Shown piece by piece: positions 27,006-35,584 of a DNA stretch of 64,000 bases (the stretch's first letter is position 1; each line of letters opens with the position of its first letter). The stretch is from positions 331,687-395,686 of the forward strand of contig NZ_BMUG01000010.1 in NCBI RefSeq assembly GCF_014650075.1, given 5' to 3'. The translations under genes were made by a program, and so were the position numbers. Below the pieces are notes generated by a model. The model was not told the origin of the DNA. It did no database searches and saw only the letters and a list, made by a program, of their open reading frames with translations. Source of the stretch: Streptomyces microflavus (GTDB lineage: Bacteria > Actinomycetota > Actinomycetes > Streptomycetales > Streptomycetaceae).

Positions 27006-27024
27006 AACAGCGGCGCGGAGGGCC

Positions 27025-28320
27025 TCAGTTGCCCTTGACCGTAACCTTCTCGTCGTTCTTCAGCTGCTCCACGAGCTGCTTCACCTTCGCCTTGTCCCAG
27101 ACCAGGTTGCCGTTGGCGCTGCCGGAGATCGGCATGTTCATCGACGTACCGTCGCCGCCCGTGACGCCCTTCATCGCGAAGAACATGTTGGCCAGCGACC
27201 AGAGCGACATGTCCTTGTCCACGATCAGGGTGTCCAGGCCGGCGCCCATCGTCGGGTAGAGCTTGAACGGGTTGAGGATGGTGGACGGGGTCGCCGTCTG
27301 GCCGGCCAGCGCCGCGAGGAACTTCTGCTGGTTCTTCGTACGGTCCAGGTCGCTGCCCGCGAACGCGTACCGGGTGCGGACGAAGGCCAGGGACTGCTCG
27401 CCGTTCAGCGTCTGCTTGCCCGCCTGGAAGTCGGCCCCGGACTTCTTGTCCTTGAACGCCTTCGGGATGTCCAGCTCGACCCCGCCGATCGCGTCCACGA
27501 TCTGCGCGAAGCCGCCGAAGCCGATCTCGACGTAGTGGTCGATGCGCAGCCCGGTGTTGAACTCGACCGTGCGCACCAGGAGTTCGGGGCCGTCCTCGGC
27601 GTACGCGGCGTTCAGCTTCACCTGGCGGCCGGTGCCCTGGAACATCTTGCCGGACTCGGACCCCTTGAAGGAGGGGATCTCCACCTGGGAGTCGCGCGGC
27701 AGGGAGACCAGCGTCGGGCCGCTGGAGCCGTCGTGCAGGATCATCATCGAGTCGGTGCGCTTGCCCTCGGCGGAACCGGTGCGCAGCCGCTTCTTCTCCT
27801 CGGCCGACATGCCCTCGCGGCTGTCGGAGCCGACGATCAGGTAGTTCGTGCCGTCGCCCGCTTCCGGCCGCTCGATGACCTTGGCCAGGTCGACCTCGCG
27901 CTTCAGCTTGCCGTCGGCCCAGAAGTACGTGGAGACGGAGACCACGAGGAGGACGACGACCAGGGTCAGCGCGCCGAGCTTGATCCGGCGGCGCCAGTCC
28001 GGGGCCGGGCGCCCCTGGACGTAACCCGCGTCACCGCCACCGCCACTGCGACCGCCGCCACCACGGCCGCCGCCCGCACCGCCGCCGTAGACCTGGCCGG
28101 TGTTGTAGCCGGGCTCGGGGCTGTTGCCGTAACCGGGCTGGCCGCCCTGGTAGCGGTCGTCGTACCCCTGGCTCTGCGGGGGCACCTGCGGCCTCTGCGG
28201 CGGGGCCGGGCGGCGCTGGATGTGGGGCATCGCCCGGGCGCTCTCGGGCTGAGGGCTGGCACTGCCCTGCCCGTAGCGCTCGCTGCGGTCGCCGGTCCGT
28301 CGATCGGGCCAATCGTTCAT
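27025..28320 (-). CDS. LCP-family (LytR-CpsA-Psr) glycopolymer ligase
   Basis: A membrane enzyme expected to transfer lipid-linked wall glycopolymers to peptidoglycan. The 431 residues comprise a long Gly/Pro/Tyr/Gln-rich cytoplasmic N-terminus (1-108), one transmembrane helix at about 114-134 and an extracellular LCP domain from about 155, with YLIVGSDSREG, the catalytic-region VSLPRDSQVEIP, VDAIGGVELDIP and FVRTRYAFAGSDLDR. It has no LytR_C domain, unlike three neighbours. Start ATG 28320 has no ribosome site but has CACACT 6 bases before it, so it is likely leaderless. It is divergent from a thioesterase gene and the first of five LCP genes within 10 kb. Confidence 0.92.
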   Translation of the reverse strand: MNDWPDRRTGDRSERYGQGSASPQPESARAMPHIQRRPAPPQRPQVPPQSQGYDDRYQGGQPGYGNSPEPGYNTGQVYGGGAGGGRGGGGRSGGGGDAGYVQGRPAPDWRRRIKLGALTLVVVLLVVSVSTYFWADGKLKREVDLAKVIERPEAGDGTNYLIVGSDSREGMSAEEKKRLRTGSAEGKRTDSMMILHDGSSGPTLVSLPRDSQVEIPSFKGSESGKMFQGTGRQVKLNAAYAEDGPELLVRTVEFNTGLRIDHYVEIGFGGFAQIVDAIGGVELDIPKAFKDKKSGADFQAGKQTLNGEQSLAFVRTRYAFAGSDLDRTKNQQKFLAALAGQTATPSTILNPFKLYPTMGAGLDTLIVDKDMSLWSLANMFFAMKGVTGGDGTSMNMPISGSANGNLVWDKAKVKQLVEQLKNDEKVTVKGN

Positions 28321-28437
28321 CCGAACAGTGTGCCGCGCCGACCCACAGCTATTACAGGGTGTAAGGGAAATCGCACCAGGGCTGTTGCGAAGCTGATGCA
28401 TTCTGCGGGATCCGGCCCCGCGCATAAGGTGGACTGT

Positions 28438-28995
28438 ATGACAGATCAGGCCACCCGCTCGGAGCGCTCGGAAGAAGAGATTCCGGGCAAGCCCACCGCC
28501 GCGTCCCGGACGACCCTCAGCCACATCATGACCGGCAGCGACACCAACCTCCTGGGTACGGTGCACGGTGGCGTGATCATGAAACTGGTCGACGACGCGG
28601 CGGGCGCTGTGGCCGGAAGGCACTCCGGCGGGCCCGCGGTCACCGCGTCGATGGACGAGATGGTCTTCCTGGAGCCGGTCAGGGTCGGTGACCTCGTCCA
28701 CGTACGCGCCCAGGTGAACTGGACCGGCCGCTCCTCGATGGAGGTCGGCGTCCGCGTGATGGCCGAGCGCTGGAACGAGTCGACCCCGGCCCAGCAGGTC
28801 GGCAGCGCCTATCTGGTCTTCGCCGCCGTCGACGGGGACGGCAAGCCGCGCCGCGTACCGCCGGTGATCCCCGAGACCGAGCGCGACAAGCGGCGCTACC
28901 AGGAGGCGCAGATCCGGCGCACCCACCGCCTCGCCCGCCGCCGGGCGATCAAGGAGCTGCGGGAGAAGCGCGTGGCCGACGGCATCGACGACTGA
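28438..28995 (+). CDS. hotdog-fold acyl-CoA thioesterase
   Basis: Probable acyl-CoA thioesterase of the cytosolic BFIT/YciA type. The 185 residues comprise one hotdog domain (about 24-150) with TVHGGVIMKLVDDAAG (His43 and Asp53 near the active site), TASMDEMVFLEPVRVGDLV and the strand VGSAYLVFAAVD, then a highly basic helical C-terminus (RRTHRLARRRAIKELREK). ATG 28438 lies 7 bases after TAAGGT, which could be a -10 for a leaderless message or a weak ribosome site. It is convergent with the next LCP gene, 15 bases apart. A role with the surrounding wall genes is not evident. Confidence 0.9.
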   Translation: MTDQATRSERSEEEIPGKPTAASRTTLSHIMTGSDTNLLGTVHGGVIMKLVDDAAGAVAGRHSGGPAVTASMDEMVFLEPVRVGDLVHVRAQVNWTGRSSMEVGVRVMAERWNESTPAQQVGSAYLVFAAVDGDGKPRRVPPVIPETERDKRRYQEAQIRRTHRLARRRAIKELREKRVADGIDD

Positions 28996-29010
28996 GGCCC
29001 CGCAGGCGTC

Positions 29011-30519
29011 TTACGGGCAGACCACCTCGTCGCCCGTCACCGTGGCGAACTCGCCCGTCTGGTTGCTCTCCGCCCGCACCGGCCGCACCTTCGTGAAGTC
29101 CGAGCCGGCCGTCACCTCCATCGTGGCGCCCTGCCCCTTCACCGCCCTCAGCTCGCTCCCGGGCAACGCGGCGGCCAGCGACTTCGCCGAACGGTCCCAG
29201 CGCGGGTCGTACGTCACGAGCGTCCGCGCCAGGTCACGCAGCTTGCCGTTGAGCGGAGCGTCGGTGGTGTTGAAGCCGGTCGCGCGCAGGCCCGCGTCCA
29301 CGTCCTTGCCGAGGCCGTCCTTCGGGGTCCCGTTGTAGACCTGCACCCGGATCTCCTCCGGCGCCACGTCCACCAGGGTTCCCTGCGCCTGCTTCGGCGC
29401 ACCCGCCGCGGGCTTCGGCTTCGCCGGGGCCAGCGGCTTGTCCTCGCGCAGCGCCTGGAACAGCTTCTTCGACTTCGCCGCGTCCCACTGGACCGTGGAG
29501 CCGATGCCCTTCACCGGGAAGCTCGGATTCCCCACCGGCACGGAGGTGAACTCCGACGAGGCCGGGCTGAAGTCCTTCATCGCCTTGCCGAGCGCCAGCA
29601 TCTGCTCCGTACCGAACCCCTCGTCGGCCCGGACCGAGCTCAGCACCGAGGCGGCGACCTGCTGGAACCGCACCGGGTTCAGCAGCACGCCGTTGCTGGT
29701 CGCCTCCTTGATCAGCGCCGCCATGAACTTCTGCTGGCGCTGCATCCGGCCCAGGTCGGAGCCCACGTCGACGTGGCGGGAGCGTACGTACTGAAGCGCC
29801 CGGCCACCGTCGAGCCTGTGGGTGCCGGCGGGCAGGTCCAGACCGGTGTACGAGTCCTTCATCGGCCGGGCCGTACAGATCTGCACCCCGCCCACCGCGT
29901 CGACCGTCTTCATGAAGCTGGTGAAGTCGACCTCCAGATAGTGGTCGACCTTGACGCCCGTCATGTGCTCGACCGTCCGCACGGTCAGCGTCGGCCCGCC
30001 CTCCGCGTAGGCGGCGTTCAGCTTCACCGGGTGGCTGTTGTGCTTCTTGCCGGTCGTGCGGTCCGTGTGGGCGGGGATCTCGGCGTAACTGTCCCGGGGC
30101 AGACTCACGACGCTCGCCCGCTGCTTGTCGGCCGAGAGGTGGACCAGCATGATCGTGTCGGTGCAGTGGCAGGGCGCGCCGCCCAGCTTGTACTTCTGCT
30201 TCTCCGCCTTGGTGATGGTGTCCCGGCCGTCGGTGCCCACGAGCAGCAGATTCGTGCCGTGCCCGGACTGGGGGCGGTTCTTCATGTCCCTGAACGGGTC
30301 GACCCGGCCGATCCCGCCCTCCAGGTTGCTCACCAGGGCGTGACCGATGCCACCCGCGCCCAGCACCAGCACCGAGAGCCCGGTGGCCACCCGCATGCCC
30401 CAGCGCGGCCGCTCGTCCTGCTTCCGGGAGCGGACCGGCCGTCCACCTTGCGGAGGGCGGCGGCGCGGAGGAGTGGTGCGGGGGCGGGGCTGGCGCTGCG
30501 GTGGACGGGGGGCGGTCAC
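29011..30519 (-). CDS. LCP-family glycopolymer ligase with LytR_C domain
   Basis: The 502 residues comprise an Arg/Pro-rich cytoplasmic N-terminus, a transmembrane helix at about 42-62, the LCP domain from about 86 (LLLVGTDGRDT, SLPRDSYAEIP, VDAVGGVQIC, YVRSRHVDVGSDLGR) and a LytR_C-terminal domain at about 395-495 (IRVQVYNGTPKDGLG). Extracellular cysteines include APCHCTD. GTG 30519 is chosen because GGAGGTG lies 9 bases upstream; the in-frame ATG at 30621 is not supported. The ribosome-site segment is tandemly duplicated (30525-30578). It would attach glycopolymers such as teichoic acid-like chains or galactan to the wall; specificity unknown. Confidence 0.92.
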   Translation of the reverse strand: MTAPRPPQRQPRPRTTPPRRRPPQGGRPVRSRKQDERPRWGMRVATGLSVLVLGAGGIGHALVSNLEGGIGRVDPFRDMKNRPQSGHGTNLLLVGTDGRDTITKAEKQKYKLGGAPCHCTDTIMLVHLSADKQRASVVSLPRDSYAEIPAHTDRTTGKKHNSHPVKLNAAYAEGGPTLTVRTVEHMTGVKVDHYLEVDFTSFMKTVDAVGGVQICTARPMKDSYTGLDLPAGTHRLDGGRALQYVRSRHVDVGSDLGRMQRQQKFMAALIKEATSNGVLLNPVRFQQVAASVLSSVRADEGFGTEQMLALGKAMKDFSPASSEFTSVPVGNPSFPVKGIGSTVQWDAAKSKKLFQALREDKPLAPAKPKPAAGAPKQAQGTLVDVAPEEIRVQVYNGTPKDGLGKDVDAGLRATGFNTTDAPLNGKLRDLARTLVTYDPRWDRSAKSLAAALPGSELRAVKGQGATMEVTAGSDFTKVRPVRAESNQTGEFATVTGDEVVCP

Positions 30520-30524
30520 GGGGG

Positions 30525-30578
30525 GAGACACCTCCGCGGTGCACGGGGGACGGAGACACCTCTGCGGTGCAAGGGGAC
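30525..30578 (-). repeat. 28-bp tandem duplication of a ribosome-site segment
   Basis: GAGACACCTCCGCGGTGCAC at 30525 recurs with small changes at 30553 (GAGACACCTCTGCGGTGCAA). On the minus strand each copy holds a (G/A)GAGGTGTCTCC sequence; only the copy nearest 30519 is properly spaced to a GTG that opens the LCP frame. Confidence 0.75.
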
Positions 30579-30746
30579 CATCGCACGGTAGGCCCATACG
30601 ATCTCCGCCCCGGCCCGCCACCCGGCGGCGCGCGCACCGGTGTCCCCCATTCGCGGTAACGTGGCGGCCGAATCACGCCGCCTCCCGGGGTGCCCGCCCC
30701 CTGGGCGCGGAACCCCTGGCGCCCCCGAGGACCCCCTGAGGACCAC

Positions 30747-31775
30747 ATGTCTGCCGCGCAGTACCCCGCCGTCTCCGTGATCATGCCGGTGCTCAACGAG
30801 GAACGCCATCTCAGGAACTCGGTCCGGCACATCCTGGAGCAGGAGTACGCCGGTGAGATGGAGGTCGTGATCGCGCTCGGCCCCTCCGCCGACCGCACGG
30901 ACGAGATCGCGGCCGAGCTGGTCGCCGAGGACCCCCGGGTCCACACGGTCCCGAACCCCACCGGCCGCACCCCCGCCGCCCTCAACGCGGCGATCAAGGC
31001 CTCCCGCCACCCCGTCGTCGTACGCGTCGACGGCCACGGCATGCTCTCCCCGAACTACATCGCGACCGCCGTCCGCCTCCTGGAGGAGACCGGCGCGCAG
31101 AACGTCGGCGGCATCATGCACGCCGAGGGCGAGAACGCCTGGGAGGACGCCGTCGCCGCCGCGATGACCTCGAAGATCGGCGTCGGCAACGCGGCCTTCC
31201 ACACCGGCGGCCAGGCGGGCCCGGCCGAGACCGTGTACCTGGGCGTCTTCCGGCGTGAGGCGCTGGAGCGGGCCGAGGGCTACAACGTGGAGTTCATCCG
31301 CGCCCAGGACTGGGAGCTGAACTTCCGGATCCGCGAGGCCGGCGGGCTGATCTGGTTCTCGCCCGAGCTGAAGGTCCAGTACCGCCCGCGCCCCTCGGTG
31401 AAGGCGCTCGCCAAGCAGTACAAGGACTACGGCCGCTGGCGTCACGTCGTCGCCCGCTACCACTCCGGCTCCATCAACCTGCGCTACCTCGCCCCGCCGA
31501 CCGCCGTCGTCGCCATCGCGGCGGGCCTGGTGGTGGGCGCCGCCGTCACCCCCTGGGCGCTTCTCGTCCCCGGCGGGTACCTGGCAGCGATCGTCGCCGG
31601 GTCGCTGCCCGCCGGCAAGGGGCTCCCGCTGAAGGCCCGCGCGCAGATCCCGGTGGCGCTGGCGACCATGCACATGTGCTGGGGCTTCGGCTTCCTCACC
31701 AGCCCGCGCTCCCTGGCGAAGCGGGTCATCGCGAGCCGCCGCCCGTCGCTGGCGAGCAGCAGCGAGACCGTCTGA
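30747..31775 (+). CDS. GT2-family glycosyltransferase with C-terminal membrane helices
   Basis: A 342-residue inverting glycosyltransferase. The GT-A fold begins SVIMPVLNEERHL, the nucleotide-sugar site region reads VVVRVDGHGML (a DxH in place of the usual DxD), and the acceptor-side motif is RAQDWELNFRIREAG. The C-terminal part has hydrophobic helices at about 248-270 and 278-290, so it is probably a membrane-associated polymerase or a transferase using lipid-linked acceptors. ATG 30747 has TGAGGA 5 bases upstream. Surrounded by LCP genes, it likely builds a wall glycopolymer that they attach (inference). A strong terminator follows. Confidence 0.9.
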   Translation: MSAAQYPAVSVIMPVLNEERHLRNSVRHILEQEYAGEMEVVIALGPSADRTDEIAAELVAEDPRVHTVPNPTGRTPAALNAAIKASRHPVVVRVDGHGMLSPNYIATAVRLLEETGAQNVGGIMHAEGENAWEDAVAAAMTSKIGVGNAAFHTGGQAGPAETVYLGVFRREALERAEGYNVEFIRAQDWELNFRIREAGGLIWFSPELKVQYRPRPSVKALAKQYKDYGRWRHVVARYHSGSINLRYLAPPTAVVAIAAGLVVGAAVTPWALLVPGGYLAAIVAGSLPAGKGLPLKARAQIPVALATMHMCWGFGFLTSPRSLAKRVIASRRPSLASSSETV

Positions 31776-31805
31776 CCCATTCGGACCCGGTCGTAGTCGT
31801 AGAAG

Positions 31806-31834
31806 AGGGCCCCACCGCTGACCGGTGGGGCCCT
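31806..31834. terminator. bidirectional terminator hairpin
   Basis: A 12-bp perfect stem (31806-31817 with 31823-31834) and loop CTGAC are followed by TCGTCCTTCG. It separates the GT2 gene from the convergent LCP gene ending at 31874. Confidence 0.8.
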
Positions 31835-31873
31835 TCGTCCTTCGTACGACCTGTTACGGGGTCACGGCACACG

Positions 31874-33598
31874 TCACCACGTGTACTGCGGGTTGACCTT
31901 CATACAGCCCTTCTCCTCGCCGTTCTGGGCCCCCGCCGAATCCGGGGTCTTCTCCGTGCCCTTGGAGACGGGGTAGACCCCCTCGTCGCGCCAGTCGGCG
32001 CCCACGGCGAGCGAGATGCCCGAGACGTCGGTCGACCTCTTCACCTGCGAGACCGGGATGCCGAGCGCCTTGGCGACCGCCTGCGCGTCGCCCTCCAGCT
32101 CCGCGCTCGGATACAGGACCCCGGTCCGCGCCGCCCCCGCCACGTTCCCGGCGTCGACGGTGGCCTTCGCGAAGCCCGCCTCCTTGAGCAGCTTCTCCAC
32201 GTCACCCGCCCGCCCCGAGACCGGGCCGAGCGCGTCGGTGGCGGTCGCGTTCCGTACGGCGACGGCGATCTCGCCGATCGGAGCGGACGGGTCCTTCGGC
32301 TCCACCGGCTTCCGCTTGGACGCCTTGCCGTCGAGCGGCACGTCCTCGCGGACCATCCGGAACAGCTGCTCCGCGTCGCCCGCCTTCGGGTAGACCCGGC
32401 CGTCGTTCGTCCCGGTGCCGTACACGTTCGGCATGGTCGACATCGTGATGCGCTTCGTCGGGACCTTCTTCAGCTCCTCGGCCAGGTCGTAGAGCTTCTT
32501 GACCGTGTCGAGGCCCTTGTCGACCGTCAGCGCGGTGGTCGCGGCCTCGGCCAGGTTCATCAGCTTGCCCGGGTCGGTGAGCTTGGTGCCCTTGCGCAAC
32601 TCCCGCACCATCGAGTTCATGTACTGGTGCTGGGCCTTGGCCCGCGCGAGGTCGCTGCCGTCCTCGAAGCCGTAGCGGGTGCGCAGCCACTGGAGGGCCT
32701 GCTCGCCCTTGACGTACGTGGTGCCCTCCTCCAGCTTCAGCCCGGAGCCGCCGCGGCCGTTGGCGCCGCGCGAGAGGATGTTGGCGTCCACGCAGACCGG
32801 GACGCCGCCGATCGCGTCGGCCATCGAGACCACACCGGCGAAGTCGATCATCATGAAGTGGTCGATCCGGATGCCGGTCAGCTCGTACCAGGCGGCCACC
32901 GTGCAGCCCGGACCACCGCGGCGCAGGCTCTGGTTGGTCTGCACGTCCTGGGTGCTGGCAGGGAAGACCTCGCCGTCCGGGGCCGTGCACTTGGGCATCT
33001 TGAGCATGGTGTCGCGCGGCATGCTGACCACGGAGAGGTTGGAGCGGTCCGCGGAGAGGTGGAGCAGCATCTGCACATCGGCGAGCGGCGGGGAGCCGAA
33101 GGTCTCCTTCGCTCCGCCCAGCTTCTGGTTCGCCTTGGAGTCCCGGGCGTCGGAGCCGATGAGCAGGATGTTGAGCGGGGTCTGACCGGCGGCGTTGGCC
33201 TTGTGGTCGGCCATCTGCTTGTCGCCGAGGGTCAGATCCTCCTTCTTGATGTTGCCGTTGAGGTGCTCGTAGTAGAGGTAGCCGGCCCCACCGGCGCCGA
33301 GTATGAGCAGGGCGAGTACGGAGGAGACCCAGCGGAGTACGCGCCGTTTGCCGTTCTTCGGGGCGCGGCGACTGCTCCGGCCGCTCCGGCCCCGGCTGCT
33401 TCTGCCCCGCGGCCCGGACCGCCGCCCCGGTCCTTGGGCGGCCGCCTTCCCCTCCGTACCGCTGCCGCTGCCGTCACCGCTCTCGCGGGTGTCCCCGTCC
33501 CCGTACCTGCCTTCGTCCCCGCCGTCCCGGTCCGCGTGCTGGACGCGTGACCGTGTCCCCTCCCCAGACGTACTGCTCCGTCCCACCGGACCCCCCAT
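31874..33598 (-). CDS. LCP-family glycopolymer ligase with LytR_C domain
   Basis: The 574 residues comprise a cytoplasmic N-terminus rich in Gly/Arg/Ser (1-85), a transmembrane helix at about 88-110, an LCP domain from about 138 (NILLIGSDARDS, VSMPRDTMLKMP, ADAIGGVPVCVDA, WLRTRYGFEDGSDLAR) and a LytR_C domain at about 430-530 (IAVAVRNATATDALG). Cysteine pairs in the LCP domain (KCTAP, PGCTVA) fit the disulfide seen in actinobacterial members. The ATG is preceded only by a weak GGAAATC. It lies 38 bases downstream of another LCP gene on the same strand, so the two are likely one operon. Confidence 0.92.
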   Translation of the reverse strand: MGGPVGRSSTSGEGTRSRVQHADRDGGDEGRYGDGDTRESGDGSGSGTEGKAAAQGPGRRSGPRGRSSRGRSGRSSRRAPKNGKRRVLRWVSSVLALLILGAGGAGYLYYEHLNGNIKKEDLTLGDKQMADHKANAAGQTPLNILLIGSDARDSKANQKLGGAKETFGSPPLADVQMLLHLSADRSNLSVVSMPRDTMLKMPKCTAPDGEVFPASTQDVQTNQSLRRGGPGCTVAAWYELTGIRIDHFMMIDFAGVVSMADAIGGVPVCVDANILSRGANGRGGSGLKLEEGTTYVKGEQALQWLRTRYGFEDGSDLARAKAQHQYMNSMVRELRKGTKLTDPGKLMNLAEAATTALTVDKGLDTVKKLYDLAEELKKVPTKRITMSTMPNVYGTGTNDGRVYPKAGDAEQLFRMVREDVPLDGKASKRKPVEPKDPSAPIGEIAVAVRNATATDALGPVSGRAGDVEKLLKEAGFAKATVDAGNVAGAARTGVLYPSAELEGDAQAVAKALGIPVSQVKRSTDVSGISLAVGADWRDEGVYPVSKGTEKTPDSAGAQNGEEKGCMKVNPQYTW

Positions 33599-33635
33599 GC
33601 TGTTCAGATTTCCGCTGCGACGCGGTGACCCGGTG

Positions 33636-35360
33636 TCACTGTGCGCATACCGCCTTGTCGGCGCTTGCCCGCTGGATGTCCTCCGGCGCCTTCGCCGGTC
33701 CGGTGATGGGTATGCCCGCGCCCTTGAAGTCCGCCCCCAGCGTCAGCACCATCGCCTGCAGCCCTTCGGCGTCGGCGGTGCCCGGCTTCATGGCCGTGGC
33801 GGGCAGGCCCATCATCTCGGCGAGCGCGCGGGCCTGGTCGGCCTGGTTGGGCGCGTAGGCCAGCGTCGTCTTCTTGATCTTCTCGGGGGCGTTGGCCTTG
33901 TTGGTGGACTTCAGCACCCCCTGTTCGTTCTGGAGCCAGGTGACGGTCGCACCCGCGGCGCCCGGGATCTCACCGCCGTTGAGGACATCCACACGTACGT
34001 CGGCGGGCGCGGCCTTCGGGCCCTTGAGCAGGGCCGCCTGCTTGCTCTTGGCGGCCTTCTCCTTCTGCTTCACCTCGGTCAGCGAGGTGTCGGAGCGCAT
34101 CATCGCGAAGAGCTGTTCACCCTTCTGCGGGGCCACGACCACGGTGATGGGGGTCGGCTCGGCCGGATTGTCTATGACCGGCATCGTGACGAAGGTGATG
34201 TTCTTGGTGTCGACCTTGCCGATCTCCTGGGCAAGCGTCATCAGCTTCTTCGCGCTGCCGATGCCCTGGTCGACCGTGAGGGCGTTGGTCGCCGCGTCCG
34301 CCAGCTTGAACAGCTTCGTGGGGTTGGTCAGGGTGTCGCTCGACTTCATCTCCCGGATCATCGAGCCGAGGAACTGCTGCTGCACCTTGATCCGGTCGAG
34401 GTCGCTCTCGTTGCCGAAGCTGTGCCGGGTGCGCAGCAGGGCGAGGGCTTCCTCGCCCTCGACGCGGGACTCTCCCTTGGGGAGCTTCAGATGGGACTTC
34501 GGGTCGTCGATCGGCTTGGCCATGCAGACCTTCACGCCGCCGACCGCCGTCGTCAGCTCCTTGACCGCGTTGAAGTCGACCATCATGAAGTGGTCGGGCT
34601 TGACGCCGGTGATCGCCTCGACCGTCCTCATCGTGCAGCCGGGGTCGCGGCCCTCCTGGCCGAGGCTGACGTTGAAGCGGACGTTCGGGGTGCCCGGGAT
34701 GACCTTCTCCGACCCGTCCGGCTGCTTCGTCTCGCAGTCCGGGATGTCCGTCATCAGGTCGCGCGGGATGCTCATCGCCGTCGCGTTGGTGCGGTCCTCG
34801 GAGACATGGAACAGGATGTTCGTGTCGGCGTGGCCCTCGCTGCCCTTGTCGCCGTACCCCTCGTTGCCCTTGCCGGTGCGCTTGTCGGTGCCGATGATCA
34901 GGATGTTCATCGGGCCGTCGCTGAGGACGTCCTTGTTGCCCGCGTCGCCGATGTCGACGGTGTCGATGTTGCCGTTGAACCGCTCGTAGAGGAGGTACGC
35001 GCCGAGCGAGGCGGAGACGACGAGGAACGCCGTCACCCCGCCCGTCCACATCAGCGCCTTCTTCCGGCGGGCCTTGGGGGACTTGCGCTTACGGCGTCCC
35101 GCGGTGGCCGTGGCCTCCGCGCCGCGCCCGCCGCTCTGGGAGGCCCGGCGGCTGCGCTGGCCGGGCACCTCGCGGCGCGGGCCGTCGGGGGAGCCGGTTC
35201 GCCGGCGGCCGGAATCCTCCGCGGTGGTGGTACGCGCGGCGACCGGCGACTCCCCTGCGGATTGGTCCAGTCGCAGTTCGTAATTGCCGGTGTGCGGGTT
35301 GAGTACCCACTGGTCTGCGGGGTCGATATCGTCCGCCCGCCCACGGCTTTGCGCATCCAC
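33636..35360 (-). CDS. LCP-family glycopolymer ligase with LytR_C domain
   Basis: 574 residues, parallel in layout to its downstream neighbour. The N-terminal segment DQWVLNPHTGNYELRL (16-31) recurs in Streptomyces LCP proteins and may be a cytoplasmic docking motif. A basic stretch precedes the transmembrane helix at about 103-125. The LCP domain runs from about 148 (NILIIGTDKRTG, SIPRDLMTDIP, TAVGGVKVCMA, LLRTRHSFGNESDLDR), and LytR_C lies at about 435-540 (VRVDVLNGGEIPGAAG). GTG 35360 is used; GGAGGA is 12 bases upstream, a somewhat long spacing. A 224-base leader separates it from the preceding LCP gene, so it may have its own promoter. Confidence 0.92.
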   Translation of the reverse strand: MDAQSRGRADDIDPADQWVLNPHTGNYELRLDQSAGESPVAARTTTAEDSGRRRTGSPDGPRREVPGQRSRRASQSGGRGAEATATAGRRKRKSPKARRKKALMWTGGVTAFLVVSASLGAYLLYERFNGNIDTVDIGDAGNKDVLSDGPMNILIIGTDKRTGKGNEGYGDKGSEGHADTNILFHVSEDRTNATAMSIPRDLMTDIPDCETKQPDGSEKVIPGTPNVRFNVSLGQEGRDPGCTMRTVEAITGVKPDHFMMVDFNAVKELTTAVGGVKVCMAKPIDDPKSHLKLPKGESRVEGEEALALLRTRHSFGNESDLDRIKVQQQFLGSMIREMKSSDTLTNPTKLFKLADAATNALTVDQGIGSAKKLMTLAQEIGKVDTKNITFVTMPVIDNPAEPTPITVVVAPQKGEQLFAMMRSDTSLTEVKQKEKAAKSKQAALLKGPKAAPADVRVDVLNGGEIPGAAGATVTWLQNEQGVLKSTNKANAPEKIKKTTLAYAPNQADQARALAEMMGLPATAMKPGTADAEGLQAMVLTLGADFKGAGIPITGPAKAPEDIQRASADKAVCAQ

Positions 35361-35584
35361 GGTTGCTTGAGTCCTCCGTCGGTGCCACGCGAGGCGCCCT
35401 CCCCCGGCAAGGCGCTCGTTTCTTCGCTCCAGCAGTGCACGACCTGACGGCCGGAAGCACCGGATCGCGTCACACTATCCGCCCGGTCAGAAAAGGAGCG
35501 ACGTGCGTGACCTACACCACGCTCCTTACAACCGGGCATTCTTCCCATTATGCGTCGATTGCCTTCTCTGTCTTGGCAATTGCT

